From Pseudomonas sp. Au-Pse12 (GTDB lineage Bacteria; Pseudomonadota; Gammaproteobacteria; Pseudomonadales; Pseudomonadaceae), in assembly GCF_021341665.1 (NCBI RefSeq), contig NZ_JAJTTH010000005.1, positions 186,001 through 250,000 of the forward strand: a stretch of 64,000 nucleotides of DNA. The letters are read 5' to 3'. The translations under genes were made by a program, and so were the position numbers. The stretch's first letter is position 1. Every line of letters begins with the position of its first letter. Shown piece after piece: positions 37,625-48,700 of this stretch. Below the pieces are notes generated by a model. It made no database searches. It had not been told where the DNA came from and saw only the letters and a program-made list of their open reading frames with translations.

Positions 37625-38634
37625 TGGCACTTTCCGATCGCCTGCTCGCCGCCTGGTACAACGGCCATCCCGCGCTGCAACTGCTGCAGCCTCTGGAATA
37701 CCTGTATCGCCGGGTAGTGATGAGCAAGCGCCAGCGTTTTCTCGCGGGCGAGGGGGCGATCTATCAGCCCCCGGTGCCGCTGATCGTGGTGGGCAACATC
37801 ACCGTCGGTGGCACCGGCAAGACGCCGTTGATCCTGTGGTTGGTGCAACATTGCCAGCGCCTCGGGCTGCGGGTCGGGGTGGTCAGCCGCGGCTACGGCG
37901 CCAAGCCGGCGCACCTGCCCTGGCGCGTCAGTGCCGAGGACTCTGCCGAAGTGGCCGGCGATGAGCCGCTGCTGATCGTTCAGCGCTGCGGCGTGCCGCT
38001 GATGATCGACCCGGATCGCAGCCGCGCGGTGCAGGCCCTGCTGGCCGCTGAACCGCTGGACCTGATCCTTTCCGACGACGGCCTGCAGCATTACCGCCTG
38101 GCCCGTGATCTGGAGCTGGTGCTGATCGATGCAGCCCGTGGCCTGGGTAATCGCCGCTGCCTGCCGGCCGGGCCTCTGCGCGAGCCGGCCGAGCGTTTGC
38201 AAAGCGTCGACGCAGTGCTCTACAACGGCGCCCTCGACGACCGTGACGACGGTTTTGCCTTTCACCTCAAGCCTTCGGCGCTGGTCAACCTGCGCAGTGG
38301 CGAGCGTCGTCCGGTAGCGCACTTTGCCTCCGGTCAGGCGCTGCATGCGGTGGCCGGCATCGGCAACCCGCAGCGTTTCTTCGACACCCTCGAAACGCTA
38401 CACTGGCGGCCTGTTCCCCATGCATTTGCCGATCACGCTCAATACAGTGCGCAGGCGTTGGCCTTTACCCCATCGCTGCCGCTGGTGATGACCGAGAAAG
38501 ATGCGGTCAAGTGTCGGGCCTTCGCTGCGGACGACTGGTGGTACCTGGCGGTCGATGCACAGCCTTCGCCGGCCTTTGTCGCCTGGTTCGATACCCAGTT
38601 GATGCGCCTGCTGCCTGATCGTCTGTTGCCTTAA
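37624..38634 (+). CDS. lpxK: Tetraacyldisaccharide 4'-kinase
   Basis: 336 residues; phosphorylates the 4' position of the lipid A disaccharide, the sixth step of the Raetz pathway, at the inner membrane. An N-terminal hydrophobic/amphipathic stretch precedes the P-loop [17 protein letters not shown] (about 55-70); the second domain has [16 protein letters not shown], with catalytic Asp. MTEKDAVKC sits near the end. The ATG overlaps the exbD stop, and the gene continues into Trm112-kdsB. Confidence 0.97.
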   Translation: MALSDRLLAAWYNGHPALQLLQPLEYLYRRVVMSKRQRFLAGEGAIYQPPVPLIVVGNITVGGTGKTPLILWLVQHCQRLGLRVGVVSRGYGAKPAHLPWRVSAEDSAEVAGDEPLLIVQRCGVPLMIDPDRSRAVQALLAAEPLDLILSDDGLQHYRLARDLELVLIDAARGLGNRRCLPAGPLREPAERLQSVDAVLYNGALDDRDDGFAFHLKPSALVNLRSGERRPVAHFASGQALHAVAGIGNPQRFFDTLETLHWRPVPHAFADHAQYSAQALAFTPSLPLVMTEKDAVKCRAFAADDWWYLAVDAQPSPAFVAWFDTQLMRLLPDRLLP

Positions 38635-38658
38635 TTCGCTTTTATCCAGGGACTCCTC

Positions 38659-38844
38659 ATGGACACCAAACTGCTCGACATCCTCGCCTGCCCGATCTGC
38701 AAAGGTCCCCTCAAACTCAGCGCCGACAAGACCGAGCTGATCAGCAAGGGCGCTGGCCTGGCCTACCCGATTCGCGACGGCATCCCGGTGATGCTGGAAA
38801 GCGAGGCGCGCACCCTGACCACCGAAGAGCGTCTGGACAAATGA
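38659..38844 (+). CDS. Trm112-family small protein (YcaR-like)
   Basis: 61 residues. Zinc-ribbon-like start [13 protein letters not shown] with CPxC; the [11 protein letters not shown] motif is typical of YcaR/UPF0434. Trm112 proteins in other organisms activate methyltransferases; the bacterial role is unclear. The gene sits between lpxK and kdsB as in other gammaproteobacteria and overlaps kdsB by 4 nt. Confidence 0.93.
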   Translation: MDTKLLDILACPICKGPLKLSADKTELISKGAGLAYPIRDGIPVMLESEARTLTTEERLDK

Positions 38845-39605
38845 GCAACGCCTTTACCGTTGTCATCCCGGCGCGTTATGCCTCCACCCGCCTGCCGGGC
38901 AAACCGCTGCAACTGATCGCCGGCAAGCCGATGATCCAGTGGGTCTGGGAGCAGGCGCGCAAGAGCAGTGCCGAGCGGGTCGTGGTGGCCACCGATGACC
39001 CGCGCATCGTCGAAGCCTGCCAGGGCTTTGGTGCCGAAGCGCTGCTGACTCGGGAAGACCACAACTCCGGCACCGACCGGCTGGCGGAAGTCGCCGCCCA
39101 GCTGGGCCTGGCCGCGGACGCGATCGTGGTCAACGTGCAAGGCGACGAGCCGTTGATCCCGCCGTCGGTGATCAATCAGGTGGCGGCCAACCTGGCGGCC
39201 CATACCGAAGCGCGCATGGCCACCCTGGCCGAGCCGATCGAGGATGTGCAGACCCTGTTCAACCCCAACGTGGTCAAGGTGGTCAGCGACCTCAACGGCC
39301 TGGCCCTGACCTTCAGCCGTGCCACCTTGCCCTGGGCCCGGGATGCCTTCGCCCAGAGCCGTGAGCAGTTGCCGGAAGGCGTGCCTTATCGCCGTCACAT
39401 CGGCATCTACGCCTACCGTGCCGGTTTCCTCCATGACTTCGTCAGCTGGGGCCCGTGCTGGCTGGAGAACACGGAATCCCTGGAGCAGTTGCGGGCCCTG
39501 TGGCACGGCGTGCGCATCCACGTGGGCGAGGCCGTGGAAGCACCGCCTACCGGCGTTGATACCGCCGAAGACCTTGAGCGCGTTCGGCGCCTGCTGGAGG
39601 CTTGA
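38841..39605 (+). CDS. kdsB: 3-deoxy-manno-octulosonate cytidylyltransferase
   Basis: 254 residues; makes CMP-Kdo, the activated donor for the inner core of LPS. N-terminal [19 protein letters not shown] (CTP binding), [11 protein letters not shown] and [13 protein letters not shown] are all family signatures. The ATG overlaps the preceding gene and the stop overlaps the phosphatase ATG by one base, so this is a tightly coupled operon. Confidence 0.97.
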   Translation: MSNAFTVVIPARYASTRLPGKPLQLIAGKPMIQWVWEQARKSSAERVVVATDDPRIVEACQGFGAEALLTREDHNSGTDRLAEVAAQLGLAADAIVVNVQGDEPLIPPSVINQVAANLAAHTEARMATLAEPIEDVQTLFNPNVVKVVSDLNGLALTFSRATLPWARDAFAQSREQLPEGVPYRRHIGIYAYRAGFLHDFVSWGPCWLENTESLEQLRALWHGVRIHVGEAVEAPPTGVDTAEDLERVRRLLEA

Positions 39606-40069
39606 TGCGGGTTCTGTTCGTCTGCCTGGGCAATATCTGTCGCTCGCCCACCGCCGAAGGCGTGCTGCGCCGCAAGTTGCACGAGGCTGGCCTGGGTGAC
39701 CAGGTGCAGGTCGCTTCGGCTGGCACCAGCGACTGGCACATCGGCAAGGCCCCGGACAAGCGCAGCCAGCAGGCTGCCTTGCGCCGCGGCTACGACCTTT
39801 CCGCGCAACGGGCGCAGCAGGTCAGTAGCGCCGACTTCGCGGCCTATGACCTGATCTTCGCCATGGATCAGAGCAACCTGCGCCACCTCAAGGCCTTGCA
39901 ACCGGCTCGTGGCAAGGCTGAGCTGGATCTGTTCCTGCGTCGCTACGAGGCGGCCCTGGATGAAGTGCCGGACCCTTACTACGACGGCGAGCAGGGCTTC
40001 GAGCAGGTGCTGGACCTGATTGAAGACGCCTGTGACCGGCTGGTGAGCGAATTGCGGGGACGGCTATGA
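39605..40069 (+). CDS. Low-molecular-weight protein tyrosine phosphatase
   Basis: 154 residues. The catalytic P-loop is at the very N-terminus, CLGNICRSPTAEG (CX5R, Cys about residue 8), and the general acid Asp is in VPDPYYDG near residue 125. The ATG at 39605 is used; a TTG one codon earlier is unlikely. It overlaps murB by 4 nt. Partners often are tyrosine kinases of exopolysaccharide systems, none of which is here; the position between kdsB and murB is conserved in P. aeruginosa (PA2978). Confidence 0.94.
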   Translation: MRVLFVCLGNICRSPTAEGVLRRKLHEAGLGDQVQVASAGTSDWHIGKAPDKRSQQAALRRGYDLSAQRAQQVSSADFAAYDLIFAMDQSNLRHLKALQPARGKAELDLFLRRYEAALDEVPDPYYDGEQGFEQVLDLIEDACDRLVSELRGRL

Positions 40070-41085
40070 CCCTGCACATCGAGCCCGATGTTTCCCTCAA
40101 GCCGTTCAACAGCTTTGGGGTCGAGGTCAAGGCGAAGTGGTTCGCCCAGGCCCACAGCGACGACGAGGTGCACGAGGCCCTGGCCTATTGCGCCCAGCAC
40201 CAGTTGCCGCTGCTGGTGATCGGCGGTGGCAGCAATTTGCTGCTGACCGCGGATATCCAGGCCCTGGTGCTGCGCATGGCCAGCCGCGGCATTCGCCTGC
40301 TCAGTGATGACGGACAGCGAGTGGTAGTCGAAGCCGAGGCTGGGGAAACCTGGCATCCCTTCGTCCAGTGGACCCTGGAGCAGGGCCTGTCCGGGCTGGA
40401 GAACCTGAGCCTGATTCCCGGCACTGTCGGCGCCGCACCGATGCAGAACATCGGCGCCTACGGAGTGGAGATCAAGGACGTGTTCGCCGGCTTGACCGCC
40501 CTCGATCGGCAGACCGGCGAGCTGCGGGATTTCGACCTGGCGCAGTGCCAGTTCGCTTACCGCGACAGCCTGTTCAAGCATCAGGCGGGCCGCTGGCTGA
40601 TCCTGCGGGTGCGCTTTGCCTTGAATCGCGTCGACCATCTGCACCTCGAGTACGGTCCGGTGCGCCAGCGCCTGAGCGAGCAGGGCATCGAGCAGCCGAC
40701 GGCCAGCGATGTCAGCCGGGCGATCTGCAGCATCCGCAGCGAGAAGCTCCCGGATCCGGCAGTGCTCGGCAATGCCGGCAGCTTCTTCAAGAACCCGGTG
40801 GTATCGGCAGCACTGGCCGCGCAGATCAAGCTGGCGTACCCGGGGCTGGTGGGTTATCCCCAGGCCGACGGGCAGGTCAAGCTGGCGGCCGGCTGGCTGA
40901 TCGAGCAGGCGGGCTGGAAGGGCTTTCGCGAAGCCGATGCTGGGGTTCATCGGTTGCAGTCGCTGGTGCTGGTCAACTATGGCGGTGCTAGCGGCTTGCA
41001 GTTGCTGGAACTGGCGCAGCGGATCCAGCGCGATATCGCCGAGCGTTTCAGTGTCGAGCTGGAGATGGAGCCCAACCTCTATTAG
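40066..41085 (+). CDS. murB: UDP-N-acetylenolpyruvoylglucosamine reductase
   Basis: 339 residues; reduces the enolpyruvyl group to form UDP-MurNAc, using FAD and NADPH. VIGGGSNLLLT and IPGTVGAAPMQNIGAYG bind FAD; the YRDSLFK motif is in the substrate/active-site region, and NAGSFFKNPVV contains the catalytic Ser, marking a type I MurB. Last gene of the lpxK-kdsB-ptp-murB run, closed by a strong terminator. Confidence 0.97.
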   Translation: MTLHIEPDVSLKPFNSFGVEVKAKWFAQAHSDDEVHEALAYCAQHQLPLLVIGGGSNLLLTADIQALVLRMASRGIRLLSDDGQRVVVEAEAGETWHPFVQWTLEQGLSGLENLSLIPGTVGAAPMQNIGAYGVEIKDVFAGLTALDRQTGELRDFDLAQCQFAYRDSLFKHQAGRWLILRVRFALNRVDHLHLEYGPVRQRLSEQGIEQPTASDVSRAICSIRSEKLPDPAVLGNAGSFFKNPVVSAALAAQIKLAYPGLVGYPQADGQVKLAAGWLIEQAGWKGFREADAGVHRLQSLVLVNYGGASGLQLLELAQRIQRDIAERFSVELEMEPNLY

Positions 41086-41107
41086 CGGCGGCTCGCCCGC
41101 GGTGATC

Positions 41108-41147
41108 AAAAAGCCTTGCCCGGCTGACATTCGGGCAAGGCTTTTTT
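41108..41147 (+). terminator. Intrinsic terminator after murB
   Basis: AAGCCTTGCCCG (41111-41122) pairs exactly with CGGGCAAGGCTT (41132-41143), preceded by A's and followed by T's. Confidence 0.93.
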
Positions 41148-41325
41148 ATTAATTACGGCTTAACTTAGCAGGCTAAGAATCTGCTTTTGCTGTTGCCAAA
41201 GGCCCGGTGAAGCCCTGCCTTCACAAGAGAGCCCGATTAGCCTGAGCCGATCTGCGTGCACCGCGGCCGCGGTACTGCACGGCGGATGGCTCGACCCCAT
41301 CACCTGACAGAATGCGGGCGTGCCC

Positions 41326-41796
41326 ATGATTACCCTGAAACTCAACGGTCAAGATCATCAACTGGACGTCACCGAGGACATGCCGCTGTTGTGGGCGATC
41401 CGCGATGTGGCGGGCTACAACGGCACCAAGTTCGGCTGCGGCATGGGCCTGTGCGGCGCCTGCACCATTCATATCGACGGTGACCCGGCGCGCAGTTGCA
41501 TCACTCCCATCGGCGCGGTGCAAGGCAAGCACGTCAGTACCATCGACAACCTGCACACCGACCCGGTGGGGCAGGTGGTGCAGCAGGCCTGGCTGGACAT
41601 CGCGGTGGCCCAGTGCGGTTACTGCCAGGGCGGGCAAATCATGTCTGCCACGGCTCTGCTCAAGGTCCATCCCAATCCCAGCGACGAGCAGATCGAAGAG
41701 GCGATGCTCGGCAATATCTGTCGTTGCGGCACCTACAACCGCATCAAGAGTGCGATTCGCCAGGCCTCCAGCCACCTGCAGGAGGCCAAGGCATGA
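41326..41796 (+). CDS. Two [2Fe-2S] subunit of a molybdenum hydroxylase (IorA-like)
   Basis: 156 residues. Plant-type ferredoxin N-terminal domain with FGCGMGLCGACTIH and the following Cys in ARSC, then a helical second cluster domain with CGYCQGGQ and CRCGTYNRI. It passes electrons from the molybdenum site to an acceptor. Resembles the small subunit of isoquinoline 1-oxidoreductase/aldehyde dehydrogenase of the periplasmic type. The start is ATG 41326 (GTG 41320 possible). It has no signal peptide, so it would be carried out by its Tat-dependent partner. Overlaps the large subunit by 4 nt. Confidence 0.93.
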   Translation: MITLKLNGQDHQLDVTEDMPLLWAIRDVAGYNGTKFGCGMGLCGACTIHIDGDPARSCITPIGAVQGKHVSTIDNLHTDPVGQVVQQAWLDIAVAQCGYCQGGQIMSATALLKVHPNPSDEQIEEAMLGNICRCGTYNRIKSAIRQASSHLQEAKA

Positions 41797-44108
41797 ACCA
41801 CCTACCGCAGGATTTTGCCCTGAGCAACCTCAGCCGCCGGGGCTTTCTCAAGGGCGTGGGCGCCACCGGGGCCCTGGTGCTGGCCGCGAGCTGGGGCTGG
41901 CAGGAAGCCTTTGCCGAGGACAAGAAGTTTGGCGCCGACGGCATGCCCCATGGCTGGGTCGATGACCCCAAGGTCTACCTGAGCATTGCCAACGACGGCA
42001 GCGTGACGGTGCTGTGCAACCGTTCGGAGATGGGCCAGGGCGTGCGCACCAGCCTGAGCATGGTGGTGGCCGATGAACTGGACGCCGACTGGGCGCAGGT
42101 CAAGGTTCGCCAGGCACCGGGTGACGAGGCGCGTTTCGGCAACCAGGATACTGACGGCTCGCGCAGCATGCGCCACTGGTACGAACCCATGCGCCGCTGC
42201 GGCGCAGCCGCGCGGACCATGCTGGAGCAGGCCGCGGCCGCGCAGTGGCAAGTGCCGCTGGCGGAGTGTCGGGCGCAGTTGCACAAAGTCGTTCACTCGC
42301 CGAGCGGGCGTGAGCTGGGCTACGGAGCTCTGGCCGCGGCGGCGGGCGCCTTGGCGGTGCCGGCTCGGGACAGCTTGCGGCTGAAGCTGCCATCGGAGTT
42401 TCGCTACATTGGCAAAGAGGCGACTCGTGCCATCGATGGCCGGGACATTGTCAACGGCCGTGCGGTGTATGGCGCCGATGTGCATTTTGACGGCATGTTG
42501 TTCGCGGCGGTGGCGCGCCCCCCGGTCTATGGCGGCAAGCTCAAGTCGGTCGATGACAGTGCAGCCTTGAAGGTGCCCGGGGTGATCAAGGTCCTGCCCA
42601 TTGAAAGCCGTCCCTTGCCTTCCGAGTTCCAGCCGCTGGGTGGCGTGGCCGTGGTGGCAAGCAACACCTGGGCGGCGATCAAGGGCCGCGATGCGTTGAA
42701 GATCGAGTGGGAGGATGGGGTCAATGCCGGTTACGACTCCATCGAATACCGCAAGCAACTGGAGGCGGCGGCGCTGCAACCGGGCAAGGTGGTGCGCAGC
42801 ACCGGCAACCTGGATGAGGCCCTTAACGCTGCCGAAAGCACCCTGGAGGCGAGCTATTACCTGCCGCATCTGGCGCAGGCGCCCATGGAGCCGATGGTGG
42901 CCGTGGCGCGTTTCCAGGACGGTCGCTGCGAGGCCTGGGCGCCAAGCCAGGCGCCACAAGTGACCCGCGAGCGGATCGCCGAGCGCCTGGGAATCGGCTT
43001 CGAGCAGGTTACGGTGAACGTCACTTTGCTGGGCGGTGGCTTCGGCCGTAAATCCAAGCCGGACTTCATCCTTGAAGCGGCGATCCTGGCCAAGGCTTTT
43101 CCCGGCAAGGCGGTGCGGGTGCAGTGGACTCGCGAGGACGATATCCACAATTCCTACTTTCATACCGTGTCGGCGCAATACCTCAAGGCCGGGTTGAACA
43201 AGGATGGCTTGCTGGCCGCCTGGCTGCACCGCACCGTGGCGCCGAGCATCACCGCGCTATTCGCGCCGGGAATGACGCACGAAGGCGCCTTCGAGCTGGG
43301 CATGGGGTTTACCAACATGGCCTATGCGATTCCCAACGTGCGCTTGGAAAACCCCGAGGCGGCCGCCCATACCCGGGTCGGCTGGTATCGCTCGGTGTCG
43401 AACATTCCCCATGGCTTCGCGATCCAGAGCTTTGTCGACGAGCTGGCGCACAAGGCCGGTCAGGACCCGCTGCAGTACCAGCTCAAGTTGCTGGGGCCGG
43501 ATCGTCAGATCGATCCGCGAACCTTGAGCGAAGAGTGGAACTATGGCGAATCCCCCGAGCGTTACCCGATCGATACCGCACGCTTGCGCACGGTGCTGGA
43601 AACCGCGGCCAAGGCGGCCGGTTGGGGACGCTCGCTGCCCAAGGGGCGTGGCCTGGGGCTGGCGGTGCACTACAGCTTTGTCACCTATGTGGCGGCGGTG
43701 ATCGAGGTGGAGGTCAAGGACGATGGCACGTTGATCGTGCATCAGGCCGACATCGCGGTGGACTGCGGCCCGCAGATCAATCCCGAGCGCATCCGCTCGC
43801 AGTTCGAGGGTGCCTGTGTCATGGGCCTGGGCAACGCAGTGCTGGGGGAAATCAGCTTCAAGGACGGCAAGGTCCAGCAGGACAACTTCCATATGTACGA
43901 GGTGGCGCGCATGTCCCTGGCGCCCAGGCAGGTGCAGGTGCACCTGGTGACGCCGCCGGGGGATGTGCCCCTGGGCGGTGTCGGCGAACCCGGCGTACCG
44001 CCGATTGCGCCGGCCCTGTGCAACGCGATCTTCGCGGCCACCGGCAAGCGCATTCGCAACCTGCCGGTGCGCTACCAGCTGCAGGGCTGGCGGCAGGCGA
44101 GTGCCTGA
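41793..44108 (+). CDS. Molybdopterin-binding large subunit (IorB-like)
   Basis: 771 residues. A twin-arginine signal is visible ([18 protein letters not shown], residues about 13-30, cleavage near AFAED). The xanthine-dehydrogenase-family large-subunit folds follow, with [12 protein letters not shown] and [18 protein letters not shown], where the Glu in GEPG is the likely catalytic base. The family binds Mo with molybdopterin cytosine dinucleotide and hydroxylates N-heterocycles or oxidises aldehydes in the periplasm. No cytochrome c subunit is encoded nearby. The substrate cannot be given. Confidence 0.93.
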   Translation: MNHLPQDFALSNLSRRGFLKGVGATGALVLAASWGWQEAFAEDKKFGADGMPHGWVDDPKVYLSIANDGSVTVLCNRSEMGQGVRTSLSMVVADELDADWAQVKVRQAPGDEARFGNQDTDGSRSMRHWYEPMRRCGAAARTMLEQAAAAQWQVPLAECRAQLHKVVHSPSGRELGYGALAAAAGALAVPARDSLRLKLPSEFRYIGKEATRAIDGRDIVNGRAVYGADVHFDGMLFAAVARPPVYGGKLKSVDDSAALKVPGVIKVLPIESRPLPSEFQPLGGVAVVASNTWAAIKGRDALKIEWEDGVNAGYDSIEYRKQLEAAALQPGKVVRSTGNLDEALNAAESTLEASYYLPHLAQAPMEPMVAVARFQDGRCEAWAPSQAPQVTRERIAERLGIGFEQVTVNVTLLGGGFGRKSKPDFILEAAILAKAFPGKAVRVQWTREDDIHNSYFHTVSAQYLKAGLNKDGLLAAWLHRTVAPSITALFAPGMTHEGAFELGMGFTNMAYAIPNVRLENPEAAAHTRVGWYRSVSNIPHGFAIQSFVDELAHKAGQDPLQYQLKLLGPDRQIDPRTLSEEWNYGESPERYPIDTARLRTVLETAAKAAGWGRSLPKGRGLGLAVHYSFVTYVAAVIEVEVKDDGTLIVHQADIAVDCGPQINPERIRSQFEGACVMGLGNAVLGEISFKDGKVQQDNFHMYEVARMSLAPRQVQVHLVTPPGDVPLGGVGEPGVPPIAPALCNAIFAATGKRIRNLPVRYQLQGWRQASA

Positions 44109-45103
44109 TGGACAGCGTCGACCTGAATGTTTTGCGCAGCGTCCTGGAGTGGCGCCGCGCCGAGCGCGGAGTGCTGCTCTACACCGTGGTCCAGACCTGG
44201 GGCAGCGCGCCCCGGCCGCCCGGTGCGATGCTGGCCTTGCGCGATGATGGGGTGGTGATCGGCTCGGTGTCCGGTGGCTGTATCGAGGACGACCTGATCA
44301 CTCGCCAGGGTGACGGGCGATTGTCCCGAGGCGGGCCGCCGGTGCAACTGGTGACTTACGGCGTGACGCAGGAAGAAGCGGCGCGTTTCGGCCTGCCCTG
44401 TGGCGGCACCTTGCGCCTGACCGAGGAGCGGGTCGGCGATCCGGCCTGGGTCGCGGAGCTGCTGGCGCGCTGTGATGCGCACCAGATCGTGGCTCGCGAG
44501 TTGCACTTGGGCAGTGGCCAGGTGCAGCTCAAGGCGGCGAGCAAACGCGATGAGCTGGCGTTCGACGGGGCTCTCTTGCGGGCCATCTATGGGCCGCGCT
44601 GGCGCTTGCTGCTGATCGGCGCCGGGCAGTTGTCGCGCTATGTGGCGCAGATGGCGCGCTTGCTGGACTTTGAAGTGCTGATCTGTGATCCGCGTCGGGA
44701 GTTCGTGCACGGTTGGGAGGGGCAGGATGCAAGGTTTGTCGCCGGTATGCCCGACGATGCGGTGCTGAGCATCGAGCCTGATGAGCGTACGGCGGTGGTG
44801 GCTTTGACCCATGATCCGCGCCTGGATGATATGGCGTTGCTGACGGCACTCGACTCCCGGGCGTTTTATGTCGGCGCTCTGGGTTCCCGGGCCAACAGCC
44901 AGAAGCGCCGGGACAATCTGGCGCTGCTGGGCTTGTCGGCGCAGGCCATCGAGCGTTTGCACGGGCCGGTGGGGTTGCACATTGGCAGCCATGCACCGGC
45001 AGAAATTGCCTTGTCGCTGCTGGCGGAAATCGTCGCGATCAAGAATGGCGTCGAGCCGTTGCAGAAGCCGCCGCTCGTGCGCGCGGCCGAGGTGCTTCGG
45101 TGA
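44108..45103 (+). CDS. XdhC/CoxI-family Mo-cofactor maturation protein
   Basis: 331 residues. N-terminal XdhC domain VQTWGSAPRPPGAMLAL and SVSGGCIEDDL, and a C-terminal Rossmann-like domain LLLIGAGQLSRYVAQMA ending in YVGALGSRANSQKRRD and HIGSHAPAEIALSLLAEI. XdhC proteins bind the molybdenum cofactor, promote its sulfuration and insert it into the apo-hydroxylase. The ATG overlaps the large-subunit stop by one base (TGATG). Confidence 0.93.
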   Translation: MDSVDLNVLRSVLEWRRAERGVLLYTVVQTWGSAPRPPGAMLALRDDGVVIGSVSGGCIEDDLITRQGDGRLSRGGPPVQLVTYGVTQEEAARFGLPCGGTLRLTEERVGDPAWVAELLARCDAHQIVARELHLGSGQVQLKAASKRDELAFDGALLRAIYGPRWRLLLIGAGQLSRYVAQMARLLDFEVLICDPRREFVHGWEGQDARFVAGMPDDAVLSIEPDERTAVVALTHDPRLDDMALLTALDSRAFYVGALGSRANSQKRRDNLALLGLSAQAIERLHGPVGLHIGSHAPAEIALSLLAEIVAIKNGVEPLQKPPLVRAAEVLR

Positions 45104-45696
45104 GTCGGTTGCCTTGCGCGATCATCCTCGCGGCGGGGCAGGGCAGGCGTTTCCGTCAGGCAGCCGGAGCGGACCGGGACAAGCTGCTGGCACCCTGTCG
45201 CGGGCGTGACGGGCTGTTGCGGCCGGTATTGGAGCAGGTGCTGATGAATGTGCCGGCGGAGCTTGTCCGGCGAGTGCTGGTGACCACGCCGGATCGGCCG
45301 CAGGTGGCGGATCTGGCCCGAACCCATGGCTGTGAGGTGCAGTTGCTCGACTCGGCGGGGATGGGGCACAGCCTGGCGGCGGCAGTGGCGGCCTGTGCCG
45401 ATGCCGATGGCTGGGTGGTCTGGTTGGGGGATATGCCGTTTATCTTGCCGGCCACTGCTCGTCGGGTGATCGAGGCGTTGACCGAACAGAGCATCTGCGT
45501 GCCGCGACTGGGGGCTGAGCTGGGGCATCCGGTGGGTTTTGGTCGGTCTTATGGGCCGGCGTTGCAGGGCTTGTCCGGTGATCGTGGTGCCCGGTTGTTG
45601 TTCGCTTCGGGCCAGGTGATCGAAGTACCGGTGACGGATTCGGGAGTGACCTGGGATGTGGATTTACCGGAGGCGTTGATCTACCGGGATTGCTGA
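45100..45696 (+). CDS. MobA-like molybdenum cofactor cytidylyltransferase
   Basis: 198 residues, GTG start overlapping XdhC by 4 nt. Nucleotidyltransferase fold: IILAAGQGRRF, KLLAPCRGR, and GDMPFILPATA. MocA-type enzymes attach CMP to molybdopterin, forming the dinucleotide cofactor used by the IorB/CoxL family. It completes the four-gene module, structural subunits plus two maturation factors. Followed by a terminator shared with rne. Confidence 0.9.
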   Translation: MSRLPCAIILAAGQGRRFRQAAGADRDKLLAPCRGRDGLLRPVLEQVLMNVPAELVRRVLVTTPDRPQVADLARTHGCEVQLLDSAGMGHSLAAAVAACADADGWVVWLGDMPFILPATARRVIEALTEQSICVPRLGAELGHPVGFGRSYGPALQGLSGDRGARLLFASGQVIEVPVTDSGVTWDVDLPEALIYRDC

Positions 45697-45710
45697 TGGA
45701 TGCAGGCATA

Positions 45711-45746
45711 AAAAAGCCCCGCCCGGTTACCCGGGCGGGGCTTTTT
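45711..45746. terminator. Bidirectional intrinsic terminator
   Basis: AAAAAGCCCCGCCCGG and CCGGGCGGGGCTTTTT pair exactly around a TTAC loop. It ends the molybdenum hydroxylase operon on the plus strand and rne on the minus strand. Confidence 0.95.
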
Positions 45747-45761
45747 CATGGACCGATGGAA

Positions 45762-48700
45762 TCAGACGAGGGGTTTAGGCTCGTGCTGCTCTTCCTCGGT
45801 GTGCGCAACGTGCTCGACAGCGCGAGGTGCTTCCTCGGCCGCCGGGGCAGCTTGCTCGACCACAGGCTCGGTCACAGGTGCCGGTGCGGCTTCAGCCACT
45901 TCGGCAACGGCTGGAGCGGCCTCGGCCACTGCTGGCGTTTCCACCGGCGCTGGCTCGGCGGCTACCACGGCTTCAGCCGGAGCAGCAGCGGCAGCCAGTT
46001 CGGCTTCCTTCTGCAGGCGCTCGGCTTCACGCTTGCGGCGACGCACTTCACGTGGGTCGTTCGGTGCACGGCCGTTGCTGGTCAGGGTGCTGACCGGTGC
46101 AGCCTCAACCACAGGCGCTGGCTCTTCGACCACCACAGGTGCGGCAACCGGAGCTGGCGCTTCCACCTGGGCTGGCTGCTGGGCAGCCACTGGCTCTTCA
46201 ACCACTACAGGCTCGACAACCGGAGCCGGTGCAGGCGCTTCTTGAGCAGGCTCGATGGCCTTTTCTTCAGCGACTGGCGCCTGGGCTGCAGGTTCGGCAG
46301 CAGGTTGCTCGGCCACCACTGGCTGGGCTTCAACCACCACGGCCGGTTCGGCAATCACTTCAACCTGGGCTTGCTCTTCAACAACGGGAGCTACTTCCAC
46401 CGCTGGAGCCACTGGGGCTTCTACTGGCGTAGTGGCTTCAACCACCGGGGCTTCCGGAGTGTTGTCCTCTACGGCGGCAGTCGCGCGCTCGGCTTGCTGG
46501 TGAGCCTCGGCTTCAGCGTTGGCGCTGATGGCGGTGCTGGCAACCGCGGCGGTAACCGCGAGGCCGGCAGCCAGGTCGGCGCTGCTTGGCTCTTCGGCGT
46601 TCTCTTCCGAGCCCTCGATCACATTGCCGTTGGCATCACGCTGACGCTCGCGACGGTTGCTGCGACGACGCTGGCCGCGGGAGCGGCGACGTGGACGTTC
46701 GCCATCGGCGTTGTCCTGGCCTTCTTCCTGCAGTTGCTCTTCGTTAGGCAGTGTTTCTTCTTCGCTGGCGGCTGCGGCCTGAGCCTGTTCGGCACGTGGT
46801 TGACGCTCTTCGCGTGGTGGACGTGGCTGGCGCTCTTCGCGCGGCTGGCGAGCCGGACGTTCTTCGGCGACCACGGCAGCAGTTGCGGCGGCCACAGGAG
46901 CAGCGTCCAGTGGCTCGCGCAGTTCGCGCACGCGTTCTTCACGCTCGCCACGCGGCTTGCGGTCTTCGCGCGGTGCACGTGGCTGGCGCTCTTCACGCGG
47001 TGGGCGTGGTGCACGTTCTTCACGGGCTACCGCTTGAACTTCTTCACGGGCTTCGCGGACTTCACGCGGCTGACGCTCTTCGCGCGGAGCACGTTCTTCG
47101 CGTGGTGCGCGTTCTTCACGCGGGGCACGTTCCTCGCGTGGCTTGCGCTCTTCATCGCGGCGACCGTTGCGGTTGCGGCTCTGCTGGCGGCCATTGCGAC
47201 GCTGTTCTTCGTTGTTGCGAGCAGGGCGCTCGGTGACGGGCTTCTCGGCCACGACCGGAGCCGCTGGCTCTTCCTTGGTCGCGAACAGGCTGACCAGGGA
47301 TTTCACCAGGCCTTTGAACAGGCTCGGCTCGGCCACTGGAGCAGGTGCGGCGACAGGCGCGGCGACTTCGGTCGGAACCGGAGCGTTGGCGCGGGCAGGG
47401 GCAGTCTTCACCGCGGCTTCCTGGCGAACCAGGGTGCGGGTGGCGGCGGCCGGCTGAACTTCTTCGGCTTCGGCAGCGGCTGCAGCGATTTCGTAGCTGG
47501 ACTGGTTGGTGTTGGCTTCCGGGCTGTCATCGCGCAGGCGCTGCACTTCGAAGTGCGGCGTTTCGAGATGGTCGTTCGGCAGGATGACGATGCGGGCACG
47601 GGTGCGCAGTTCGATCTTGGTGATCGAGTTGCGTTTTTCGTTGAGCAGGAAGGCGGCGACCGGAATCGGCACTTGAGCGCGAACTTCGGCGGTGCGGTCT
47701 TTCAGGGCTTCTTCTTCGATCAGGCGCAGGATTGCCAGGGACAGCGACTCGACGTCACGGATGATGCCGGTGCCGTTGCAGCGCGGGCAGACGATGCCGC
47801 TGCTTTCGCCCAGGGATGGACGCAGGCGCTGACGGGACATTTCCAGCAGGCCGAAGCGCGAGATGCGGCCGATCTGCACACGAGCGCGGTCGGCTTCCAG
47901 GCATTCGCGGACTTTTTCTTCCACGGCGCGCTGGTTCTTGGCCGGGGTCATGTCGATGAAGTCGATGACAATCAGGCCGCCGATGTCACGCAGGCGCAGC
48001 TGGCGAGCGATTTCTTCGGCTGCTTCCAGGTTGGTCTGCAGGGCGGTTTCTTCGATGTCGCTGCCTTTGGTGGCGCGGGCCGAGTTGATGTCGATGGACA
48101 CCAGGGCTTCGGTCGGGTCGATGACGATAGAGCCGCCGGAAGGCAGTTCGACCACGCGCTGGAAGGCGGTTTCGATCTGGCTTTCGATCTGGAAGCGGTT
48201 GAACAGCGGCACGCTGTCTTCATACAGCTTGATCTTGCTGGCGTACTGCGGCATCACCTGGCGGATGAAGGTCAGGGCTTCGTCCTGGGCTTCAACGCTG
48301 TCGATCAGCACTTCGCCAATGTCCTGGCGCAGGTAGTCGCGGATCGCGCGGATGATCACGTTGCTTTCCTGGTAGATCAGGAAGGGCGCGGAGCGATCCA
48401 GGGAGGCTTCCTTGATGGCGGTCCAGAGTTGCAGCAGGTAGTCGAGGTCCCACTGCATCTCTTCGCTGCTGCGGCCCAGGCCGGCAGTACGCACGATCAG
48501 GCCCATGTCGGCAGGAGCCACCAGGCCGTTCAGCGCTTCGCGCAGTTCGTTGCGTTCTTCGCCTTCGATGCGACGGGAGATGCCGCCGGCACGCGGGTTG
48601 TTCGGCATCAGTACCAGGTAGCGACCGGCGAGGCTGATGAAGGTGGTCAGGGCAGCGCCCTTGTTGCCACGCTCTTCTTTCTCGACCTGGACGATGACTT

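Noticed and set aside
46800..47180. Repeats within rne as a mobile or CRISPR-like DNA repeat
   Set aside because: The repeats are in frame with rne, degenerate at codon level and explained by REERAP peptide units.
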